The notes beneath the pieces are model-generated. The model made no database searches and had not been told where the DNA came from. It saw only the letters and a program-made list of their open reading frames with translations. Below are positions 47,001-55,365 of a DNA stretch of 64,000 nucleotides, one piece after another. Source of the DNA: Nereocystis luetkeana (taxonomy: Eukaryota; Sar; Phaeophyceae; Laminariales; Laminariaceae); NCBI GenBank assembly GCA_031213475.1, contig JARUPZ010000018.1, positions 5,617,680 through 5,681,679 of the forward strand, read 5' to 3'. Numbering within the stretch: the first letter of the stretch is position 1; each line of letters starts with the position of its first letter. Position numbers and translations under genes: made by a program.

Positions 47001-50000
47001 CATGTCATGCATGGCCGTAGTCGTAGGACCATGGGGAGGGGGAGGGTGGAGGGTGGAGGGGGTACTCAATTTCGTCCGCGGCTGTAGTCGTATGACCGTA
47101 GACCCTCGCATCCCTACAATGCCGGGACGGGCCATGTCAGGCTTTCACCATAGAGAGGGGGGGGGGGGTTATGTTCTATAAGAGGCACATGCTGGTGTAG
47201 AAGGGTGGAGGGTGGAGGGTGAGGGGACTGGGGGAGGCTGAGATGGGGGTCGAAGCCATCCGGGGGTGAGGGAAGGGGGAGTTTGACACAAAGTAAGAGC
47301 AGCAGAGGGAGGAAGTGAAAGCTCGCGGTGAAGGGGGGGGGGGTAGGCTAGCTCTTTTTTTGGCTTATTGCAGGACCCATGATCGCGGGCGCATTGCTTT
47401 GGACGTAGATCGTTAATTTGGGCGGGGGGGGGGGGGGAGGGGCGCTTGTTTGCAATTGAAAATGTTGGCCCCCCGTACTGCTCTGCTGAGTCACGCGGCG
47501 ATGCTGCTATAACAATAACAGCAACGTCAACAACAACAGCCGTCTTATATCTCGCCCTCCGGCGGCAGAGGAAAAGGAATTAATACCTTTATCCATTTTC
47601 AAGAGAGTCCGCCTCACAAGCGGTTCTCAGTGCGATGCAGACCACCCTTCATGCGACTCCTCGCCAAACACCCCCGCGGCGCTTCGCGCTTTGTGCAAGC
47701 AATGTCTGTCTGGTCGATGAAAAAACCCGACGTGCTCCGTCCAGCATTGTAGAGATGCAAGGGTCGTTCGTCATACTACTGTTCTACAGCCACTGCATAG
47801 CATGAGTACACCACCACCCCACCACCCCACCACCCCCCCCCCCCCCCCTCCCCATGCCCTCTCTACCAACGCTCCCCCGCCCCCCCCCCCCCCTCCCCCT
47901 TCCCCTCGCCAAACGTGCAGTCGGGGCACACGGCCGCGGTGTATGTTGCCAAATTCTCCCCGCGCGACAGCCTGGTGGCATCGGCCGGGTTCGACCGCAC
48001 CCTCCGCCTGTGGGAGGGCGCTTACCCTTACAGCCAGGTGGCGTGCCTAGAGGGCCATCGGCAGCTGATCAGCGACCTGTGTTGGGCCCCCGACGGGAGG
48101 TCGCTTATCAGCGCTTCGTTCGATCAGGTGGGTGGGGTGGGGTGGGGTGTGAGTAGGGTGTGAGTCGGGTGGGGTGGGTGGAGTGGGGAAGGGGCAGAGC
48201 AGTCCGTGGCCAGGGGGGTGCCTCGGAGGTCAATGATGACGAGCACATTTTATCGCACCCCCCAGGAGCTCCGGGTTGAGATGCTGAAGTAGTGTGATTG
48301 AGATGGCCCAATATATAGATCGTTCTAGCGAAGGTGGGGGTTGGAGGGGAGGGTTGGGGAAAGTTTGCCTTGTGTCGTTTTTGACGGGCGTTTGCCCTAT
48401 TCGGGTCTTTCTTTTCTCCGGACAGTTTTTTTTGTCCATGCTTTCCATATTTCTTTCGCGCTATTTTTTAATGTACCAGATTTTCCTGGTCTGTTTTTCC
48501 AATTGTGTGAATTGAAACTTTCCTGGATTTTTGTTTGTGAAGAATTCCACAAATTGTGACAGAACGCCTCTGTATCTTGATGCATATCTCCAAGATTTCC
48601 AAAGTTGGGAAATTCTGGGAAAAAAGCTTTCCGGTAAGAATGGTCCTTAGTCTGGCCGTCTTCCTCCCTTCGGGTGCTTGATGTTTTTTTGTGTGCATTG
48701 CCTTGCTTCTTTGTTGATGTATTCCGCCTGTTCCGTGGTCGGGGAAGGGGTAGAACGGGGCGGAGAGACCTCTTGTGCGTCGTGTGATTTTCGGCCGAGC
48801 CAAGTAGTGATCGAGCCGAGATGACGGCCGACTGTACTACCTACTGGGATGGCTAGCTTGTTGGCTTGCGGCTCGACGCGGAGGACACGCGCTCTTCGAT
48901 CCGGGCGCCAGTCTTCCCCCAGTCGGCATACGCTGTAGGGGCGGTTGTTTGATGTCGACTTCCCAGAGGGAATGGTGGTCCGACGGCCGCCGCCGCCGCC
49001 GCCGCCGCCACTACCGCCACCGAGCGCATCTCGAACTCCGAAACCCGGACTAAGCGTCGCGTCTCCGCACTGAAACACACGCACGCACGCGCCATGCGCT
49101 TGGCACACACCTGGCAGGCGCTTGGCGGCGGTTGTTTTATCTCGCCGCTACCCCCACCCATACGAAACGCAACCCCATCAGCCACACATGTTACGTGAAA
49201 GCATTGACACGCTGACAGCCAGCGGGTACGGGGGGCGTGCCGTGTCGATGACGAGTAGCTAGCCGCGGCCCCAGTCCCCCGAACAATGTTTGGCAATAAC
49301 CTCAGGCAACAATGTGTCATTTTCCTAGCTCGCCGTGATCCTTTTATTTTTTTCTTAGCTCCTATTCTCCCTACAAGTACCCCCCTTATATATTTGACAT
49401 AGGTTGGGTTGGCGTCGGTTGGTAACGACACTGTACACCATGCCGCTCACTACGTGAGCTAGACAACCAGGGTACCGTTTTATTTTCGTTTTCGTTTGTT
49501 CTGGCGGTCGGTCACAGCTGGCGATCGAGTTATAGAACATTTGTGCAGGGTGGAGAACCTTCACTCCGCACAAGGGGAATGATCGCATCACGTCGTGTTT
49601 ATAGTATAGCACCCACGAGGCAGATACATAGTAACCCCACTGCTGTCTCTGGGAGTGGCCACACCGGAAAATAAATCAACTAGTTGAAGCTGCCGTCCAT
49701 ATCCAAGTCCACCTCACAAGCAATTCTTAGTAGGATGCAGCTCACCCTTCATGTGACTCACCGAACACCTCACGGCGCTTCGCGCCTGGTGCAAGCAATA
49801 ATATCTGCCTGATCGGTGAGAACCCGACGTGCTCCGTCCCGGCATCGTAGGGAGGCGAGGGTCTATGGTCATACGACTACGGCCATGCATGGCATGATTA
49901 CCCCCCCTCGACTACTGCATTGCACGACAATGAGTACCCCCCTCGCCGCACCCCTTCCCGCATGCTTTGTTCACCCTTCGGGCCGCGGTCTTTCCGCTGA

Positions 50001-50036
50001 GCTCTTCCCCGCCTGCTATTCGTCATCGTTGCGACG

Positions 50037-50098
<62 letters not shown>

Positions 50099-53000
50099 GG
50101 ATGATGATGATGATGGTGATGATGATGATGATGATGGTGCTGATGCTGTTGCTATTGTTGCCGCTCCGCCGCTGCTTCGCCCTGTCTGTATCTCTAGACC
50201 GTCGCGAAGTGGGATACAGAAACCGGCCAGAGGGTTGGGAGCATGCTCGGGCTGGACGGGCTTATTCAGTGCGTCCAGGTGGCGGCCGAAGGAGGAGTCG
50301 ATGGTATCGATGGTGTTATTGGTATCGGGGCCAGTATTGGCGGGAGCGGGAGCGGGAGTGGGGGCGGCGGCGGGGGCGGGGGAGGGGGGAAAGTGGCCTA
50401 TGCAGGCTCGACGAGCAAGCGCATTTACACCGTGGACACGCGGGACTCGATGTCGGTCGTGGCCAACTGGAACTGCGGGTCGTTCGTGAACTCCCTACAC
50501 GTGTACTCTGACGGTAGTAAGGTAATCTAAGAGAGAGGAGGGGTACGCAGAGGGACGGAGGCGGGGGCGGGGGAAGAGGGGTGAATACGTTGTGCATGGT
50601 AGGGCTGTTGAGGTAAGGAGGTCGGGGGGGAGGGGGGGGGGGGGGCGCGTTACAACATGTTCCTGTTCGGGAGAGGTTTGTGGTGGGAATGTTGAGAAGG
50701 AGGAGTTGAGAGGGGGAGGGAGGGCACGGGGTCGTTTCGATAGCAAGGTGACACCACCGACGCCACGTGCCTAAGCGCCCCATTTTCTCTCCGCCTACCC
50801 CCACTGCCCCCAGCCCTTTTGGTTATACCACACGACCATGTATGACATGAGAAACCCCCCTCCCCCTTTTATCATCTGCCGGTGCCTGTGCACTCCCGGC
50901 ATGTCCATGACCGGACCGTACCACTGCTGTGTCGCGTGGCATGTGTCATTTCACGCGACGGTCGCGGCAGGTGGTCTCGGCGGACGCCAGCGGGAATATT
51001 TTGACGTGGGATACGAGAACGGGAGGAATCGTGGACTCTTACAGCCTCGAAGACCCCATCCACATCTCCCACATCCAAGTGAGCGCGACCAATTGAGCGC
51101 CACCCTCTGCCGCACCTTGAGACCCGCGCTTTTGAGATGGGTGACGTGGCACCGGAGCGTTGGGCGAAGACAAAGACGGGTGCACTGCTGTACTGTGCGG
51201 TGTGGCCGGTTTGTTTGTCGTGGCTGCTACCACTGTAGTAGCTGTTATGTTTGCTTTTTTTTCCAGGTGAGAAGATGGGGTAACGTCGGCCTGCTGCTTG
51301 CTGCTGCTGCCGCTGTTGATGGTAGTACTGCTGCTGCTGCTGCTGCTGTTGTCAAATATTTGTCCATATCTGCCGTTGGCACAGAGTGCTATCCGCTGTT
51401 TTATGTCCACGCCATCTTGAGGCTTTTGAACCGGTTGGAGCGTGCGTGCTCCGTGGAAGCGCGGTCAATGACAATGAACACAGCCGACATCCCGAATCAA
51501 GCATACCACCCCCCCCCCCCCCGCGCCCCGACCCCCTCCCGCGCTCGTCTCGCCCCCCCTCCCCCCTCCCTTCCTCCCCGCCCCACCTCCCGCCCCTTCC
51601 CCCTGCCCCCCTTCCCCCTGGCGTGCCTTCCGTGTTCTTTTTTCTGGTGTTCTTTTTTCTGGGGACGGGACTTTTCTTGCTCCTGTGAGGCCTCTCCACC
51701 CGATGCCGGCAGACAAGACGAGGAAGGGCTGCTACTGGCGGCCAACTGCTTCGACAACACCCTTAGGGTCTTCCAACGGAAGTTCTTGAATAAGCCGCGC
51801 CAAACCGCTGCCGTCGGGGTGCCCGCGCCTGCCTACGTTACCGGCGGCTCGCCTGCGACCGATGCGGGCGGCGTCACCGCCGGAGGCGGCGGTGGTAGTG
51901 TCACCTGGGGTCTGGGGGTGACGGAGGAGGGAGGGGGGGGGAGGCAGGCACAGGCACAGGCGCAGGAGCCGTCCCTACAGCTGATGCACGCGTTGAGGGG
52001 GCACACGGTCAAGAACTGGCCGATACGGTAAGAGGCGTTTCGCGCGTTTTGTAGTGCGAGCTCGGTCTTCCCCTCGCTGAAAGCAAGGAGTCTGGCCTCG
52101 CAAGACGTGATGGCATGGGGGGGGGGCCGGGCGGGGGGGCAAGCGGTGCTCTCAAGCGGGGATGGCTGATCTTGTTTCGTCGGATGCGCAGCAGCAACAG
52201 CGGCAGCAGCAGCGTTGGTACTTATTGTAGGCTCCCCCTCCTTACGTGGCGTGCGTCTCTACCCGCAGCCCCCTCTCCCCTTGTCCCTGCGTCTTTCCGT
52301 TTGTTTTTTTTTCCGGCAAGCGCTTGTCTTTTTGGTCGACACAGTAATCTAGTGCTTCGTGTACCATCTCGGTTGTGTTGTGTTGTGTTGTGCTGCTATA
52401 GAGTGCGTGTCGATCCGATCAACTGCGGGTGAGGCTTCGCGAGGAGGCCCAGGCATACGCACCCGTCTCGAAAGGGATGCGTGGTCAATGGTCAAATGGC
52501 TAAGGCGAGCAACAAATGGGTACACTCCCCCCGCCCTCCCCGGCACGCCCGACCCCCCGACCCCCAACCCCAAACTCCCCCCGCCCACAAGCTGATGTCT
52601 GTCTGTCCCGCGTGCTTCGTCTCCGGGTCGTGCCTCCCCCGCTCCCCTCGATTTTTTGCCCCCCTGCACACACAAAAGTTGCGCATTCTTTCGAGGTTTG
52701 CATCACCGTCCTCCGCGTGTCCGCCTCGGGGTGGCGAAGGGGGGCGACTCGCACTGGGGCAGTGGCGGTGGTGGCGGTGGAGGTGGAGGCGGTGGTGGGG
52801 GCGGGGGTGGGGGCGGGGGTGGGGGCGGGGGGAGTGGCGCGATGGGTGGGGGGGGCGGCGGTAAAGGCGGGCGAGGGGGCATGGGGTACAACGACCTCGG
52901 GAACGACTGGCAGCACTCGTTGGTTCTGGCAACCGGCAGCGCGGACGGGAGCATTCACGTGTTCGACCTGTCCAAGGGCCAGGTTAGTGGACCTGTTGGA

Positions 53001-54294
53001 TTGTTCCACCTGCCGGGAAGATAAGAGATATTCTGCAGATAGATCGTCTGCCTGGTACCAGGTACACCCTATCCTTCCGTTATGTGGCATGTTGTCCAGG
53101 GTCCGTGTAAGTACAGATCCACAACCCGGCAAACGCGTCCTGCCGTAGATCGTGTAGATTACGCAGCTCCCCCCCGGGAACATGAGCTTTGATATTTAGA
53201 TCATACAGCTCGGGAATGTAACTAGCTGTCCCTGAAGGTGGGAATCGAATTTATCTGTCCAAGGTGAGGGTGGGTTGTTCTGAGACCGGTTGATTCGTGT
53301 TGTTGTGTTTTACAGTAGAGGGGACCGCTGCGGCAATTAACATTCGCGTAAGTGCGTTGGTTTTTTGTCGGTTTGTCCTGAACCCGATGTTTTGGTTTTT
53401 ACGGTAGTGTTTCAGAAGAGACCTCTCTGCAAGGGTACGAGTGGTAAAGAGTGGGTGCGGTTGTGCTTCGTTTCGCCAGCACGTGTTGTTTTGTTTTGGG
53501 CGTATGTTTTGTTTTTTGTTCGTTTTAGCTTTGTCAGCGCTTGGTGGGTTGTGAGGGAGTCTCGTCGGCGTGCAGGCGGCATCTCTGGCAGGGGGTCGGG
53601 TCGGGTCGGGTCGGGTCGGGTCGGATCGGGTTCAGAAGGGTCTCGGCTGAGGGAAAGGGCGCTCGAGTGCCCAGGTCGACTTGTTTTGGTTTTTTTTTCG
53701 GGGGGGGGGGGTCGTTTTTCGGGCCATCTTAGTCCACTCGGGCGCACAGCTGCTACCGTAGGCGCGGGACAACAAGGCTGTACAGACGTGCTCGGCGCTG
53801 TTTTCCGACGGCGCGGCATGAGCACCGCGGTTCGGTCCGACCCGGTACCCTGCGTCATTGGTTCGCGTTCGGCGCTCTAGCTGTTGTACCGTCGGCGCAG
53901 TACCTCCCCTCTGCAAATTGATAAAGCAGCTCGCTCTCGTGTCGAACGGCTGTTGAAGAAGGGTCTCGAAACCCTATTTCTATCGTTCTTTTCTGGAAAA
54001 CTCCCCACCTCGCTCACTCTTTCTCTTCCCCCTTCCCCCTCCGCTCCCCCCGCCTCTTCCGTGCCACTTCTCCCCTCCCCCTCCTACCCACTACGTACCG
54101 CTTTGTTGCACGCGGCTGGTTGTGGCGCCTTCGTGCTCCTCTCCCAGGGGGAGCAGATGCAGACGCTTCGAGGGCATCGAAACAGGGTCTACTCGGCCGA
54201 CTTCCACCCCACAGAACCGAAGCTCGTTTCCTGCAGCGCGGATCGCACGGTTCGAATCTGGGAGCCCAATCGGAAGCGCCACTCCAGAAAATGA
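42485..54294 (+). CDS. Coiled-coil and seven-blade WD40 protein (gene span, at least 9 exons)
   Basis: Joining splice-consistent exons gives a Ser-rich start, an N-terminal coiled coil and a seven-blade beta-propeller ending at TGA 54294. Blade signatures include 'LVASAGFDRTLRLWEG', 'SLISASFDQTVAKWDTETG', 'VVSADASGNILTWDTRTG', 'LVLATGSADGSIHVFD' and 'LVSCSADRTVRIW'. Blade order and wording resemble the U5 snRNP 40K protein (SNRNP40: ASAGFD, SASTDKTVAVWD, GSADR), so a spliceosomal or scaffold role in the nucleus is a reasonable guess. The coiled coil and long Gly-rich insertions between blades differ from that family, so orthology is unproven. The start is uncertain: ATG 42485 lies inside an open exon that follows an acceptor at 42410-42411. 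One small exon between 44602 and 46795 is probably missing because phases disagree there. Confidence 0.75.
43764..43876. mobile_element. MITE copy B
   Basis: About 113 bp, the cleanest compact copy: ACTATTACGGGGG, TAGTTAATAGGACC, TATATATTTAACC, then GGTCCTATTAACTATGG and CCCCCGTAATAGT. It lacks the TACCAGG insertion seen in copy A. Confidence 0.85.
43974..44008. repeat. (CAG)n microsatellite in a WD40 intron
   Basis: About twelve uninterrupted CAG units followed by CAACAACAG. Confidence 0.95.
44509..44602 (+). CDS. WD40 gene, coiled-coil exon
   Basis: Acceptor GTTACAG and donor CAG|GTGCGC bound it. Its first base completes the Arg codon split at 42576, an independent phase check. The product 'DALQGTVEAQERDIDELKKS' followed by 'VYELSYMVSMQ' has heptad spacing of hydrophobic residues. 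Confidence 0.75.
45638..45800 (-). mobile_element. GTT-headed short repeat, copy G3
   Basis: On the minus strand: (GTT/GCT)n head, then CTAGTCCGTGGTCACAGGGC and AGGCTCCAACAGTTTC, matching G1 and G2 in order. Confidence 0.55.
46340..46390 (+). mobile_element. R1 repeat, tail fragment
   Basis: CTTATACGACTACAGCCATG, then GCAATGAGTGCATCCCCCC: only the 3' end of R1 and its C-rich tail. Confidence 0.5.
46436..46765 (+). mobile_element. R1 repeat copy in a WD40 intron
   Basis: Carries the R1 middle and 3' blocks (GCTGTCTCTGGAAATGCC, GCAGCTCACCATTCATGCG, CGGCGCTTCGCGCTTGGTGC, GAGGGTCTATGGTCATACGA). Its C-rich tail runs directly into the acceptor tract of the exon at 46795. Confidence 0.8.
46795..46949 (+). 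CDS. WD40 gene, linker exon
   Basis: Acceptor CTGCGCAG, donor CTG|GTGAGA. The reading 'LRPPSRAVFDPRVGPTAQQL' then 'DSLSLIGDAGMGVGG' and 'AADRVLVAEAKL' is a Gly/Ser-rich linker between coiled coil and propeller. The 3' phase matches the next exon; the 5' phase does not match 44602, implying a missed exon. Confidence 0.65.
46983..47155 (-). mobile_element. R1 repeat, inverted copy in a WD40 intron
   Basis: Reverse complement of the R1 3' block: CATGCATGGCCGTAGTCGTA, TGACCGTAGACCCTCGCATC, CTACAATGCCGGGACGG. Interrupted by G-rich sequence near 47035. Confidence 0.65.
47608..47822 (+). mobile_element. R1 repeat copy in a WD40 intron
   Basis: GTCCGCCTCACAAGCGGTTC, CTTCATGCGACTCCTCGCC, CGGCGCTTCGCGCTTTGTGC and the GTACACCACC tail. 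Its C-rich extension (47820-47905) forms the acceptor tract of the exon at 47921. Confidence 0.75.
47921..48127 (+). CDS. WD40 gene, blades 1-2 exon
   Basis: Acceptor ACGTGCAG, donor CAG|GTGGGT, exactly 69 codons. It reads 'SGHTAAVYVAKFSPRDSLVA' through 'RTLRLWEG', then 'LEGHRQLISDLCWAPDGRSL' and 'ISASFDQ'. The GH and WD-type strand ends are clear. Confidence 0.85.
49386..49945 (+). mobile_element. R1 repeat, long copy in a WD40 intron
   Basis: Aligns with 27211-27712 from AGGTTGGGTTGGCGTCGGTT through GCGGTCGGTCACAGCTGGCG and CACTCCGCACAAGGGGAA to GTCATACGACTACGGCCATG and a C-rich tail. Slightly longer, with extra TTTTCGTTTTCG sequence near 49482. Confidence 0.8.
50048..50148. repeat. (ATG)n microsatellite in a WD40 intron
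   Basis: About 100 bp of GATGATGAT with rare GAGG and GGT variants; gives a false poly-Met frame. Confidence 0.95.
50198..50521 (+). CDS. WD40 gene, blades 2-4 exon
   Basis: Acceptor TCTCTAG, donor AAG|GTAATC, exactly 108 codons. Completes blade 2 ('TVAKWDTETGQRVGSM'), then a Gly/Ser-rich insertion of over 20 residues, then 'KVAYAGSTSKRIYTVDTRDS' and the start of blade 4 ('FVNSLHVYSDGSK'). Confidence 0.85.
50822..50862 (+). mobile_element. R1 repeat, tail fragment before an acceptor
   Basis: ACGACCATGTATGACATGAG followed by a C-rich run, like the R1 3' terminus, about 110 bp upstream of the acceptor at 50970. Short, so tentative. Confidence 0.35.
50971..51078 (+). CDS. WD40 gene, blade 4-5 exon
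   Basis: Acceptor GCGGCAG, donor CAA|GTGAGC, 36 codons. Reads 'VVSADASGNILTWDTRTGGI' then 'VDSYSLEDPIHISHIQ', directly continuing blade 4. Confidence 0.85.
51079..51722 (+). other. Intron of the WD40 gene
   Basis: C-rich in its second half with CTG-type triplets near 51290-51350. No other exon is evident. Confidence 0.6.
51723..52027 (+). CDS. WD40 gene, blade 5 and linker exon
   Basis: Reads 'EGLLLAANCFDNTLRVFQRK', then an Ala/Gly/Pro-rich linker, then 'HALRGHTVKNWPI' with the Arg codon split at CG|GTAAGA. An acceptor at GACGAG (51722) gives the matching phase 0. The stronger-looking CGGCAG at 51712 would shift the frame, so the 5' edge is uncertain by about ten bases. Confidence 0.75.
52028..52678 (+). 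other. Intron of the WD40 gene
   Basis: Donor GTAAGA, acceptor CACAAAAG. No other exon or repeat family recognised. Confidence 0.6.
52679..52982 (+). CDS. WD40 gene, blade 6 exon with poly-Gly insert
   Basis: Its first base completes the split Arg, giving 'NWPIRCAFFRG' across the junction. A run of more than 20 Gly codons (about 52755-52870) follows, then 'NDWQHSLVLATGSADGSIHV' and 'FDLSKGQ' before CAG|GTTAGT. The poly-Gly insert sits in a loop between strands of blade 6. Confidence 0.8.
52983..54147 (+). other. Last intron of the WD40 gene
   Basis: 1.17 kb. Contains TACCAGGT (53056), a GGGTC pentamer repeat near 53595-53630 and a G tract near 53701. No exon recognised. Confidence 0.65.
54148..54294 (+). 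CDS. WD40 gene, terminal exon (blade 7)
   Basis: Acceptor CTCTCCCAG. 48 codons plus TGA. 'QTLRGHRNRVYSADFHPTEP' then 'KLVSCSADRTVRIWEPNRKR' closes the propeller, followed by a short basic tail. Confidence 0.9.
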   Translation, partial: GEQMQTLRGHRNRVYSADFHPTEPKLVSCSADRTVRIWEPNRKRHSRK

Positions 54295-54867
54295 TTCGGT
54301 TTCGATGGGGGGGAACGGGTGCGGGCGCGGGCGGGGCGGAGCGGTCGCTAACCTGACTGCGCCGGCGCCCGCGGCAGAGAGGGCCCCAAAAGTCGGTTGT
54401 TTGTATTAGGAGAACTACATCACGTTAAAGGGTTGGACAATAGAAAGAGTTGCTATTCGATTGGCGAGGGATTTTGTTTGGGAAGGGGAGAAGGAGTGGG
54501 GGCGATTTGGGGGGGCTACAGCTTCCGGTGTACGGTACATATGTACCCGTTTCGTTTTCCATGCGGATTTGTTTTGTTTTCCCCCCAGTGAACGGAACAA
54601 GGAAAAAATTGTTTGGGGTTTTAGGGGTACGTATTATACGTCATTTTTGAAAATGTGAGCGAAAATATTTGTTTTTTTTTCAATTATTTTTTGTTTGTTT
54701 GGTGTCCCCACGATTTTTTTTCGTGCGTGTGGCGTCGGCCGAACGCCAGTCAGGCCTCTGCCATAATTACATCATTACTCGTGTACACTATCATGATACT
54801 GCTGCAGTTGCTGCCATTTCGGCGAGAAGGAGGCAGGCATCGACCGTTTTGGGCGTGCACGGTGGCG
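54295..54867. other. Probable 3' UTR and spacer
   Basis: G- and T-rich sequence after the WD40 stop. No clear polyadenylation signal and no gene seen. Confidence 0.4.
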
Positions 54868-55365
54868 TAGCTGACCTTGCTCATCACGAGAGGCGGATGC
54901 AGGTCGGGATTGCGCTCTTAGAGGGAGTGCCCATGCTCATTGTGGGAGGTGGTTACGGGTCGGGGCTGTGCGTGTAGAGCTCTCTGCGGAGAACGCCCAT
55001 GCTCGTTAGGAGGGGTGGGATGCAGCATTGTGGGAGGTGGTTACGAGTCGGGGCTGTGCGTGTAGAGCTCTGTACGGAGAACGCCCATGCTCGTTAGGAG
55101 GGATGGGATGCAGCTCGGGACTGAGCTCTTGAGATGTCTGTACGGAGAATGCCCATGCTCATTACGAGAAAAACGGACGCCGATCGGGACTGCCGTTCTC
55201 ATAAAACTCTGTTTCGAAAAACACCCATGCTCGTTACGAGAGGTGGATGCACGGTCGGGACTGCCGTGCTCATGGAGCCTTGTACGGAAAGCATCCATAA
55301 TCATTACGAGAGGTGGATGCATCTCGCGATTGTAAACTACTCATAGAGTTATGTACGGAGAGTGC
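54868..55365 (+). repeat. Minisatellite with 60-85 bp units
   Basis: About six to seven imperfect units built from TGTACGGAGAACGCCCATGC, TCGTTACGAGAGGTGGATGC, TCGGGACTG and GAGCTCT. Two neighbouring units near 54935-55100 are nearly identical over about 80 bp. Confidence 0.85.

Larger units (their letters stand above)
48128..50197 (+). other. Intron of the WD40 gene with a long R1 copy
   Basis: 2.07 kb. Contains the long R1 copy and an (ATG)n tract. A CGG/GCC triplet run near 48986-49022 opens a spurious Gly/Ala-rich minus frame. Confidence 0.65.

Noticed and set aside
49816-50511. 231-codon plus frame with poly-Met
   Set aside because: It crosses an R1 tail, an (ATG)n tract and a real exon in the wrong frame.
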